Made by a program: the position numbers and the translations under genes. DNA of 64,000 nt from positions 27,122,066 to 27,186,065 of the forward strand of contig OY759273.1 in assembly GCA_963662155.1 (NCBI GenBank). The letters are read 5' to 3'. Positions 30,760-45,629 of this stretch are shown here, piece after piece; within the stretch, counting starts at the first letter, position 1, and each line of letters begins with the position of its first letter. The DNA is from Lamellibrachia columna (Eukaryota; Annelida; Polychaeta; Sabellida; Siboglinidae). Below the pieces are notes generated by a model. That model saw nothing but the letters and a program-made list of their open reading frames with translations. It was not told where the DNA came from and made no database searches.

Positions 30760-31405
30760 GTCGCGCAACCCGATTCACCGCTCATCGTCTTGCAACGTAT
30801 TTATTGAATTGCTATTACTCGTTGTTTCTGATCTATGACACGACAACAAAAATGAAGTTACAAAACGTGTCGCGGGTTAACTAAACACCCAGCTAACGTT
30901 TCGTGCCTTTCTTTCTTATGGTACATAGCAAATCCTACTTACGTGAGATGACCGAGTTGCCGAGCTGCTACGCCTACGACGCACACTAGTACTAGTAGTA
31001 GTACTGGTGGTAGTACTACAGTCTACACGTGCTGTTGGTCATGAATTGGGTCGATCAAAACAAATATCAGCACCCCTGCTTCTGTCTCGCGCCTTCGATG
31101 AACTAACATCACCAAGCCAGGCTGTCAATAACTCGTCAGCTGGATAATGTTTGCAGCTTCTAAAGCTCCTGGCTGAGTACGACTCTCCGTACATGCCTTC
31201 AATTTTTTGTCTTGTCGGTCGCCAGAGTGGATGGAATTCCCCGACAGGCGCGTGATTCAAAACGAGGCTTACTATATGCCACGCAGTTGGAAATCCCCCG
31301 CTGACTTCGTTACGAGTGGCAAGTTACTGCTAATTTCAGTTAGTTGACATGAATTAATAAAACAATATAATTAAGTAAATATGTTCTTCTAATTACAATT
31401 AGTTT
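30760..31405. other. Far-upstream flank of Y locus 16
   Basis: Duplicate of 25620-26260. No gene seen. Confidence 0.5.
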
Positions 31406-31410
31406 ACCTA

Positions 31411-31447
31411 CTCAACGTTTCGGATATCTTTGGTAGGCTTCATCAGG
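31411..31447 (-). mobile_element. Penelope-like terminal motif with intact CUGAUGA box
   Basis: Complement reads CCTGATGAAGCCTACC-AAA-GATATCC-GAAACGTTGAG. CUGAUGA (31440-31446) and GAAA (31418-31421) are both present, the two invariant boxes of a hammerhead ribozyme. The stem II arms between them pair poorly and the U-H cleavage site after stem III is not evident, so activity is doubtful. Confidence 0.5.
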
Positions 31448-32084
31448 AAATTAATTCTGTGGACGGGTCACTATTTATTTTCCAATTCAATTGGCATTGC
31501 CATTGCCATTGGTGACAATGTTATGTAACATTTATTTTCACACTGTTCGCAAATTAGTTTTTTTAATATTCTGAAAATCATCTATGTTAATATTTATGAC
31601 ATCAGTCTGCTGGAAAAAATCGTCAAATTCTGACTTTTTGTTCCTTTGTTCCTACGGAAAATCAACTTACCAGATGCTCCCCGTGAAATGACATCCAAAA
31701 CAATTGCATCGCGCCTTCATGCGCCAGGGATCCTACAGTCACTGGCACACGCTTAAGTTGATAACCAGTCACTAGATATTTTTTTATCTGGGCACACATA
31801 AGTGCTGTTGTCCTGAAATATGGCCAGATACGTTTTAAAAATAATTTTCTAGTCTAGAAAAATTTAAACTAAAAAATAACAAAAGGGGTACCGTCTCAAA
31901 ATCACCGGCACTTAATTCGTATGCCATGAACACGGAAGAAAAACAGTGACCCATCCCCTTCTGGACGACAAGTTCTTCTTCGTTGTCACAACTACATAGT
32001 CTAGTTTCAGAAATATGATGTATCAGCAGATATTTTTGCACGGTGATGAGAGTCCATTGTCATATGTAATAGCAAATGCCGAAA

Positions 32085-33200
32085 CTATGGAAGAGATATG
32101 TGATGGATGTAGTAAGGAAGGGATGTGAGCAAGAACCGACACATCATCTGAACAGCATACACACAACAGGTAGTATAAAGTTCACGTACGATGAAGAGAG
32201 CGATAAGACCCTGTCTTTTTTGGATACACATGTGGCTCGGAAGGAGGATGGAACAGTGAAACTCCTAGAAAAATTCTCGGAAGAAGACACACAGACCAGT
32301 ATCTGAACTTTACTTCTCACCATCCGCTGCATCAGAAACTGGGGGTCATCAAAACGTTACTGGTGAGATGCAACAACATTGCATCAGAGCCGGAGGACAT
32401 AGAGCAAGAGGAGGACGTGGAACACATCACCGGGGCACTAGTACTATGCGGGTTGGACTGGACAAATAAGATTAAATAACAGCATATTTAGAAGAGAAAG
32501 ACCAAGGAAGGATGTTCCAGTGACAAGAACGTGGAAAAATCCAAAGGCATGGTCACCTGTATGTCAAAGGAGTAGCAGAACCTCTACAGCATTTATTTAA
32601 ACATCTTCATCCTGCTACAGCTGTCAGACCACATATAACTCTAAGGAGACTACTAGTGCATCCAAACGACAAAGTGGAGGAGAGCAGAAAGACATGCTGT
32701 GTATACCAGATACAATGTACGAGCTGTAGTCACACCTACATTTGGCAACACCAAGACTCGATGAGCCATACCATCACAATCACACGGTTTAACCGTGAAC
32801 AAAAGACAGAGTGAGCGACAGTAGAGCAAAAGTCTGCAATCACACGCGATGCAGACAGGAACAATCGCATCATAGACCGGGGTGGAACAAATGTGTTAGA
32901 CAGACAGAGCAACATAAACACGAGATGGGCTAAACAGGCCATAAGAAAAAAAACTCCAATCATGAATCGAGACAAATGCGATTGAGACACGTATGGGACG
33001 GCTTGCTTGCCACGCCAATTGGCGAGCAGAGGATGAAACTATAATCGTCCCATAATTATATTCCTGGCGAAGGCTATACCGACGGTAGCAATTAAAATAT
33101 CAATACTTGTGATTAAAAGAAAATCGTTACTTCAGATATATGTCACTTTGACCCGCACTTTTTTTGATTGGCCAACTCGTCGCATCCCACCTTTGTTTTG
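32085..33200 (+). pseudogene. Penelope-like element relic, copy B (RT end + GIY-YIG)
   Basis: Same RT end and linker as copy A (LWKRYVMDVV, FLDTHVARKEDGTVKLL, HHPLHQKLGVIKTLL). It then continues in frame pieces to RPHITLRRLLVHPNDKVEES and the GIY-YIG nuclease start CVYQIQCTSCSHTYIWQHQ (usual form VYxIxCxxCxxxYIGxT). Stops follow at ~32810 and later. The 3' terminal repeat is probably the 'cctggcgaaggctataccg' stretch at 33063-33082. Catalytic YxDD is YVMD, and YIG is YIW. Dead copy. Confidence 0.78.
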
Positions 33201-34185
33201 ATTTACACCAACGAGATCCATCTCTGGTGTAAGTACTACGGACAGTATTTCTTTTATTTATGCTTTTCTATATGGTAAGAAATGTTGAACGATAGCGACA
33301 ACATGAAAACATAGCCTCTAAACATTGTAATTTGAGCTATGATAGTATCACTCGCTGTCTGAATCATTGTAGATGGACGTAAATTTTGCATACCTGTTTT
33401 ACCGGTCGCATTGCATGATGGAAGTTTATCTATAATTAATCTAAGTTTTATCATCCTGTTGTGTTATACGGGTAATTGACTCTCTGATACATTGAGTGGT
33501 CTGTCTGATTAATAAATAAATAATGTTTATCTAAACATGGCTATTGTTTGTTATTGTTGTTGTAGATTACAAGACAATGATATGTACAGCTGAAAAAAGA
33601 AGACAACGGTGCAGCCAGCCAAGAATTCCCATCACTTTAAGTGTTATGCTTTCCAACGTCAACGCTTGCCAAGTGTTGGAGTATAAACACTTAACAAAAT
33701 GTTGAATTAACACTTTAAGAGCAGTCGTTGTGGTTGGTTACACGGAATCTGGGTAACCAATGAAATTTACTTTCAAGCTAACTCGTCAAATAAGCGAACA
33801 CGTCTAACAGTTTATACGAAGCATTCGAACCAACTTTAAATAGTGATTATATTGACACATGTCACATGTCACACAATAAAATAAACCGGACGTTGTCGCT
33901 GTATCATACATACTATTAAAGCGGTAAGCGTTGACTAACAGCGCAGGTGTCAGTAAACGACGAAATATTACTAGCGCACAGCCTACGATCTTCAATGCAA
34001 CGCCAAATGCGAACAGCGACGAAATCACGGCCGCGAAATCATCGTTTGTCAGAACGGCAAATGTATCATTCTCAGACGTCAGCAATGTACCGAATTTTAC
34101 AGTTATTAGATCAACCGTGAGGGGTATCCAATGTTTTTGTCCGAGAAGCCCCACTATCAGCTATTTCGACTCGGTGGTTGTTAAA
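33201..34185. other. Unique spacer past the Y cluster
   Basis: No supported gene. Overlapping ORFs of 116 (minus) and 91 codons (plus) at 33800-34200 have no recognisable motif. Confidence 0.4.
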
Positions 34186-34452
34186 CAAGCGTTGCACGAT
34201 TGTTGATTGACATAGTTAATGCGTTTGCACGACTGTTGATTGACATAGTTAATGCGTTGCACGACTGTTGATTGACATAGTTAATGCGTTGCACGACTGT
34301 TGATTGACATAGTTAATGCGTTACACGACCGTTGATTGACATAGTTAATGCTTTGCACGACTATTGATTGACATAATTAATGCGTTGCACGACTGTTGAT
34401 TGACATAATTAATGCGTTGCACGACTGTTGATTGACATAGTTAATGCGTTAA
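34186..34452 (+). repeat. 32-bp tandem array, ~8 copies
   Basis: Unit 'tgcgttgcacgactgttgat' + 'tgacatagttaa', period 32 bp (one unit 33). Small differences (catagt/cataat, gactg/gaccg). Confidence 0.92.
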
Positions 34453-35230
34453 ACCGTACCCAGTGACCTATCGCCGTTTTTACTACAGCTCATATGTTTT
34501 TATTTTATATTTTGACACGTAAGATTACATCTTCCTGGTAGGGCACAACAAACAATATTTCTTTGGGATTCCTATTTTTATCATGGTTCAATTTCTATTT
34601 CACTTTATGTCATGATCCTACACGGGTTCCCCAGTGCATGTATGCGCACTTATGAAATCCTAATCAATGACAACTCCGATACCGGCCACTTTATCATATT
34701 TGTGAAGGTTTCCCTTTATGCAGGAAATAGGATTATTTCCCCACCGAGCTGAAAGCGCTGCGGCTCGCCTGATAGACGACTGGAATGCATAAACAGCAAT
34801 AAAGTACGGCTCGCGAACTAACCGCCTGGGGCGATCTCTGGTACTGGTTAGGCGAGAAATGAATCAGACGAACACAAATGATATTGCATATTTTGATAGT
34901 TTCCCACCCAAATATACACGGAAACATGTCCAATCACCCACTCAAACAAATGTTTACCAAGTCAGGGTCTTTATTAAGGGTACATGTCTTGGTCGTTGTT
35001 ATGGTCAAATCATATTATATAGTATCAACTATGTTGTAGCAATTTGACCTCCTAAATGAGTCGTAATGAACCGCAATATTAGACCGTTATATCTTTATGA
35101 ATGCCGATTTTGCCGTTCAGCATGCAACGGAACATGATATTCGCCCGAAACATTAAATTAAACAGATGACGATAAAAATGTATTTTAAAATATGTGGTTA
35201 ATTAAAAACACATTTGAGCGATCAAGATGT
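34453..35230. other. Unassigned spacer
   Basis: No gene, RNA or named repeat seen. Confidence 0.4.
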
Positions 35231-40378
<5,148 letters not shown>

Positions 40379-40417
40379 CCCCGTGGTAAATGGACACGAT
40401 GATCCATTTACTACGGG
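40379..40417. repeat. Short hairpin beside a direct repeat
   Basis: CCCGTGGTAAATGGA (40380-40394) faces TCCATTTACTACGGG (40403-40417) with one mismatch. The left arm is the last of three direct repeats of GGTAAATGGATCCCCGT type (from 40351). Confidence 0.8.
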
Positions 40418-40629
40418 TCTCCAATTACCACAGTGGAATATGGACCCATGTGAAAAATGGAAAATAGTTATGCATTTACTGGGTACTTTTTAAAGTGGTG
40501 CATTATGTATGGAAATAAAAAATTCTTATTCCGAAAGACGAGCTGTGCCAAGTTTGCTTCTTTCCAAGCCGTGCTTACAGTCTCAAATGACCATGGTTAA
40601 TTAGCAAGGTTTGGATAAAAAAAATTTCT

Positions 40630-41230
40630 ATGTCTCGCTGTGTTGCTGACACTCTGTCTCGCTGTCACTATGCCTCGCTGTTAGTCTGTGTCCCTGTCTC
40701 TCTGTCTCTCTGTCTCTCTGTCTCTCTGTCTCTCTGTCTCTCTGTCTCTCTGTCTCTCTGTCTCTCTGTCTCTCTGTCTCTCTGTCTCTCTGTCTCTCTT
40801 TCTCTCTGTCTCTCTGTCTCTCTGTCTCTCTGTCTCTCTGTCTCTCTGTCTCTCTGTCTCTCTGTCTCTCTGTCTCTCTGTCTCTCTGTCTCTCTGTCTC
40901 TCTGCCTCTAGGCCTCTCTGTCTATCTGTCTATCTGTCATCTGTCTATCTGTTTCTACGTCTCCCCGTCTCCCCGTCTCCCCGTCTCCCCGTCTCCTCGT
41001 CTCCCCGTCTCCCCGTCTCCCCGTCTCCCCGTCTCCTCGTCTCTCCGTGCCTCCGTGTCTCCGTGTTTCCGTGTTTCCGTGTCTCCGTCTCTCTGTCTCT
41101 CTGTGCCTCTCTGTGCCTCTCTGTGTCTCTCTGTGCCTCTATGTGCCTTTCTGTGCCTCTTTATCTCCGTCTCTCCGTCTCTTGTCTCTCACCGACTCTC
41201 CGTCACGCGTATTCCCCGTCTCTCTCTATT
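40630..41230 (+). repeat. (GTCTCTCT)n / (GTCTCCCC)n compound satellite
   Basis: Period-8 array (40690-40905), then (GTCTCCCC)n (40960-41045) and degraded GTGCCTCTCT variants. The 212-codon Leu/Ser/Cys ORF across it is translated repeat. Confidence 0.93.
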
Positions 41231-41434
41231 ATTATTATTACCATAATATGTATTCGGAGTCAAGATCTACAAACATGTACATATTATAAACAAATTATAA
41301 AGTTCCATATAAGAAACAGCAGTTAGAAAACAAATGCTTAGATATTGTGCTTATATATGAAATCACAGTATTACATTCTTCCTTATTTAAGACAGCGTCA
41401 CTGTTACAATTTTTCATTACCACAAATTCACAAA

Positions 41435-42598
41435 TCATGTTTGCGAAGTCATAGTATGTATAGCATTTACATTGATATTCCACATTTCTTTACATTTATA
41501 CTTAATAGCACTCACAGGCATATACAATAGTTCATGGTGTGTCACGTTATATTTGGACATAATGTGTCTTACATTCTGGCCCATGTTGTTTAGAATTTTG
41601 TAGAAGGTAGTGGCTTGTTTGATAATGCGCCTTCGTTCGAGGGTTGGCCATCCAAGGGCATTAATTAGATCTGCTGGATTTGTGTTCCGTCTGTAATCAT
41701 TTTTAACAAATCTGGCAGCAGAGTGTTGCACTCTTTCAAGGCTTTTAACTTGAGAAAAGGTGTGGGGATTCCATATGGGTGAAGAGTACTCAAGTTTAGC
41801 ATGTTGTAGGCTGTTTGTTTAACTTCGGGTTTACATGGGCCAAGAGTTCGTTTAATCATGCCTAAACATTTCGAAGATTTTGAAGTTATGTCAGTGACGT
41901 GATTTGTCCAGGTTAATTTGGAATCCAATTTTACTCCGATGTATGAGTGGCTGGATACGGTGGATAATGGCTGGCCAGAAAGCGAGTACTTGTGTGTGCT
42001 GGGTTTAGTTTTGTTTGTTATTGGAAGGTGGACGCATTTAGATACAGTAAATTCCATTTGCCATTTGTCTGACCATGTTTGGAGTTGGCTTAGGTCAGTT
42101 TGGAGAATTTCGTGGTCGGTTTTGGAAGAAATTTTACGATATATAATACTATCATCTGCAAAAAGGCGTATAGAAGATTTGATGTTCCCATTTATGTCAT
42201 TTATGTAGAGTAAGAAGAGGACAGGTCCTAGAACTGAACCCTGTGGGACACCAGATGTGACATCTGTGATGTCCGACAGGGCACCGTTAACTGAGACTCT
42301 CTGTTTGCGGTTGGATAGAAAAGATTTGATCCAATTTTGAGTGTTTCCAGTGATTCCGTAGGAGGTCAATTTTGATAGAAGACGTAGGTAAGGCACTTTG
42401 TCGAAGGCTTTGGCAAAGTCAAGCAGGATTGCATCAATTTGGGTCTTGTTGTCCATAGCAGTCATCCAGTCGTGGACTGTCTCAATGAGTTGAGATTCAC
42501 AAGACAGTCCCGACTGGAATCCGTGTTGGAAGTGGAGAACGATGTTATGCTTGTGCAGGTGTTTCCACATGTTGCTTAGGATGGTATGTTCCGTTACT
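41435..42598 (-). pseudogene. LINE ORF2 C-terminal part: reverse transcriptase
   Basis: Resumes in another frame at KVTEHTILSNMWKHLHKHN. RT motifs are then complete: QHGFQSGLSCESQLIE, ILLDFAKAFDKV (motif A), SGVPQGSVLGPVLFLLYIND (motif B), RLFADDSIIY (motif C with FADD), and HSYIGVKLDSKLTW. A frameshift near 41795 moves the C-terminal piece (QHSAARFVKNDYRR, LGWPTLERRRIIKQATTFYK) to the frame ending at 41435. The C-terminus is of the CR1/Jockey kind (AARFV..DY....S...LGWPTL..RR). Confidence 0.85.
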
Positions 42599-44374
42599 TT
42601 ACAGAGGATTAGGAAGTTTACCTGTGTTGTATGATTGTTGGAAAATTTGGGTGATGATGGGAGCTATCTGCTTTGCAGTTTCTTTAAAGACTCTGGCTGG
42701 GAGTTCATCTGGGCCTGTAGCTTTGTTCTGGTTTAGATTTTCCAGCTGTTTTATTACGCCATCTATGCCAATTTCGAGAAGGGGGATGTTGGGGTAAGTA
42801 GAGGGGGCTATTTGGGGGATGGGGTGCTTTTCTTGGGTAAATACAGAGCTAAATTGGTTGTTTAGGGCATTTGCTTTATCTCGATCATTAATTATTGGTT
42901 GGTCGTTTACTCGAAGTGTGGGGATGCCAATGTTTTCTCGTTTATTTGCCTTAATAAATGACCAGAATCGTTTTGGATTAGTTTTCAGGCTGTCTCCAAT
43001 GTGGTTGTTAACATAGTCTTTGTAGGATTTTGCTAATGCTTTAGTAGCTTGCTTTCGGAGTTCCTTAAATTTTTCCCAGTCTCTGTTTAGTCCAGTTTGC
43101 TTTGCCTTTTTGTGGCTTTTGTTTCGTCTTCTCTGCATTCTAATTAGTTCACGTGTTATCCAGGGGAGGTGGGTTTTAGCTTTTGTGTATCGTCTAGGTA
43201 TGTTATTGTTAATCAAGGTAGTCAGACGTTCACGGAAAAAGGTCCAGTTTATGTCTATATCCTGTGAGTTGGGGTCGATGTCGAAGTACTCAAGATTTAG
43301 TTTGTCTATGTCGTCTTTGAGTTGGTCCCAGTCTGCTGATTTGTAACTATAAACTTGGTGGGGGGGTTTCTTGTTGCGAACTGGGTTTAAGTTGACATTG
43401 AAGGTCACGGATTCGTGATCGCTCATACCAGGAGTGGTGTAGGTGTTGATGATAATGGAGGGATTTGAGGTGAGTATGAGGTCAAGAATGTTGCCAGAAG
43501 CGATGCGTGTGGGGTCGTTTACCATGTTCTGCAGCCCAAAGTCGTTAGTTATTTCTAGTAGTTTGTTATGCTTGCTGGCAGTGCTGTTATTAGTGGTCTG
43601 GTGATTTGTCCAGTTGATATCAGGGAGGTTAAAATCTCCAGCTATGACTACGTTAGGGGGAGTTTTTTGTGATCTATATAGTTTAGTTAGGGAGTCGTGG
43701 AGAGCTTCAAGGGATTGGAGGTGGTCATTTGGGGGTCGATAATAAGATGCAAAATATATGCATTTGTTTCGTGCAAAGTGAATTTTTTTCCAAATTATTT
43801 CACAATTTGAGTTTAATTTTTTGAGGGGTTCAGCTACAATGTTGTCACGGAAGGCTATAAGGACTCCACCGCCATGGGCATTCCTGTCCTTTCTGATGGC
43901 CTCATAGTTGGGTGGTAGGAAAGAGTATGTAGCATAGTTTGCATCTAATTTAGTTTCAACTAGAAATATGATGTCTGGGTTATTATATTGAATAGTTGCC
44001 TTTAGTTGGGTTGCTTTTTCTATGCTCTTAACGCTGTTGGTGTTTATTAAAATTCCTTTAAGTGTGTTTCCTTGGGTTTTCTTGTGGCGTTCGGGGGTTG
44101 AAGTGTTTTGGGGGTTTGGGGCGAAAATTAAGCCTGCATTTTGTGATGTGTGGAGTGTTGGGGTACTAAGCGTGGAGCTGTCAGACTGGGTGTTGGTAGA
44201 AATGGATTGCTCATTTCTAGATGGAGAAGTGGTAATATTTGGAATTGGGCGCCCATATGGGCCAGGGTTTGGGTGGATGTCGCCTGAGAGTGCTATCAGT
44301 CTGCTGAGGTACAGATGTGTAACAATGTCTGATTTGAATTTGATTTTGGGTGGGAATTTAATTCGGGGATTCAA
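42599..44374 (-). pseudogene. LINE ORF2 N-terminal part: 2A-like motif + AP endonuclease
   Basis: 591 codons. Residues 31-39 are GDIHPNPGP, a 2A-like ribosome-skipping motif placed before the nuclease, as in several 2A-bearing non-LTR elements; the usual Glu is His. A Ser/Thr/Pro/Asn-rich linker (40-105) follows. Then the APE-type endonuclease: GILINTNSV (~107), catalytic E140 in FLVETKLD, GGGVLIAF, SYYRPP, GDFNLPDINW (D247), and SDHESV (D319-H320). A linker and the RT start (NKATGPDELPARVFKETAK) end at GKLPNPL-stop. The catalytic residues look intact. About 35-40 codons of RT (the usual PIFKKG...NYRPVSLTS region) are missing before the next ORF, so the gene is broken here. Confidence 0.85.
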
Positions 44375-44720
44375 AGTTAGGGCATAATATTTTGGTTTAA
44401 TTTAGAGATTTGATCGAGATACGCGTTGGCATGTTCCAATGATCGTTGCTATTAGGAGAGTGACGGTGATTATTTGCGTTAGCCCAAGATTAATCCGCGT
44501 GGAATGCGGGACTAGGTGAGGCGAATATTTCCTAAAGGGACATCTGAATTGGAATACATTTTGTAGCATGGTTTTCTGAAAGTTAGATCCAAATGCAAAC
44601 AGTGGCGACTTGAAGAAAAGTAAGCTTACTAATGAAATGCTTAGCGATAAAATGAAAAGAACTCACCCGGACGGCGCCGGCAGTGGGGGTCCGCCATCTT
44701 TGAAATTTTGGTTCATGTGT

Positions 44721-45084
44721 TGCGGTAAAGGGTTTTGATTAGTTGCGTTTGTTGTCGTTTGGTTTGTCTGTTTCTGCGTGATCAGTGGATTATGTTGAGT
44801 TGTTGTACCAATTGTGGTCATTTGTTGTGTTGGTGAACATGTTGTGTTGGGTGAAATGTGTGGAGCGATGTAACGGACTACTTACAGCTGTGCATTTTAC
44901 AGTTAACATAGAGCAAGATGTACACTGGCTAACGGACAGTTACTAACTCCTTATCGGCAACCGATATTGGGCCAAACAATTATATCACTAATCTAATGTA
45001 CTAATACATCGTCTGAAGTTGCTGTACTGCACAATAAGCACGGCATAAGGCAACAATAATGCATAAAAAAATTGGTTTTAGGTG
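44721..45084. other. Unassigned spacer
   Basis: GT-rich (tgttgtgttgg) without a gene. May include the true 5' end of the LINE. Confidence 0.35.
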
Positions 45085-45215
45085 TAACCAATGTTATTGG
45101 TTACCGGACAACCAACGTATTGGTCACTAGTTGACCAATATATTGGTTAAAACAACCAATATATAACCAATATTGGGCCAACCAATTAGATTGGTCGTTT
45201 TCTCAACCAATCTGT
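45085..45215. repeat. Cluster of ACCAAT/ATTGGT motifs
   Basis: About ten ACCAA(T)/ATTGGT hexamers alternate in both orientations within 130 bp (45087-45212), forming many small palindromes. Confidence 0.8.
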
Positions 45216-45629
45216 TTTTAGAGTGTACGTTAAGATGGGTGTCAGAAAGGCGGTGGGGGGCGGGGGTGGAGTGAAAAGTGGCGAGAAAAGGATGCCGATA
45301 TAAGGAGCAATGAAAAAGGAGAACATCAGAAGCAGTGCGGCTGTACAAGAACTCGTCGGCATCGCTCCTTTAAAGAGGCACTCTTACGGGGAAGAACAAC
45401 TTAAAATCGTGAGCGATATTATAATTAGCGGTATCAACATCGACGTCGGGAAACTATTCTACACGGGGAATCTTGAGTAAACAGAAACATATCCGGGGGC
45501 GTAGCTAGGTATAAATTCACGTGGAAGCACAAATCGAAGAGGGAGTCTGGATGTCCATTTTTAAAGGCAAACTGTAATAATTTAATCCCGAAAGGAAGTC
45601 TTCACCCCGACAGCGGATCTCATAACACC

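Larger units (their letters stand above)
27438..32585. repeat. Tandem duplication II, copy B (~5.1 kb)
   Basis: Second copy of 22625-27437. It keeps ~420 bp at 29920-30340 that copy A lacks, has only five GATAA units, and continues into the rest of the Penelope-like element beyond 32585. Confidence 0.85.
41231..44720 (-). mobile_element. CR1/L2/Jockey-like LINE, nearly full length, dead
   Basis: Minus-strand non-LTR element. 5' region ~44720-44375, ORF2 from 44374 to ~41435, 3' UTR and a (TAA)n tail at 41229-41242. The tail abuts the satellite at 41230. No ORF1 recognised. Coding is broken at 42598 (deletion) and ~41795 (frameshift). See the two coding entries. Confidence 0.8.

Noticed and set aside
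34186..34452. CRISPR-like array
   Set aside because: No unique spacers; units are contiguous 32-bp repeats in a eukaryotic genome.
40688..41326. 212-codon ORF rich in Leu/Ser/Cys
   Set aside because: Pure translation of (GTCTCTCT)n and (GTCTCCCC)n, open in several frames.
44022..44387. 121-codon plus-strand ORF
   Set aside because: Antisense shadow of the LINE ORF2 N-terminal coding sequence.
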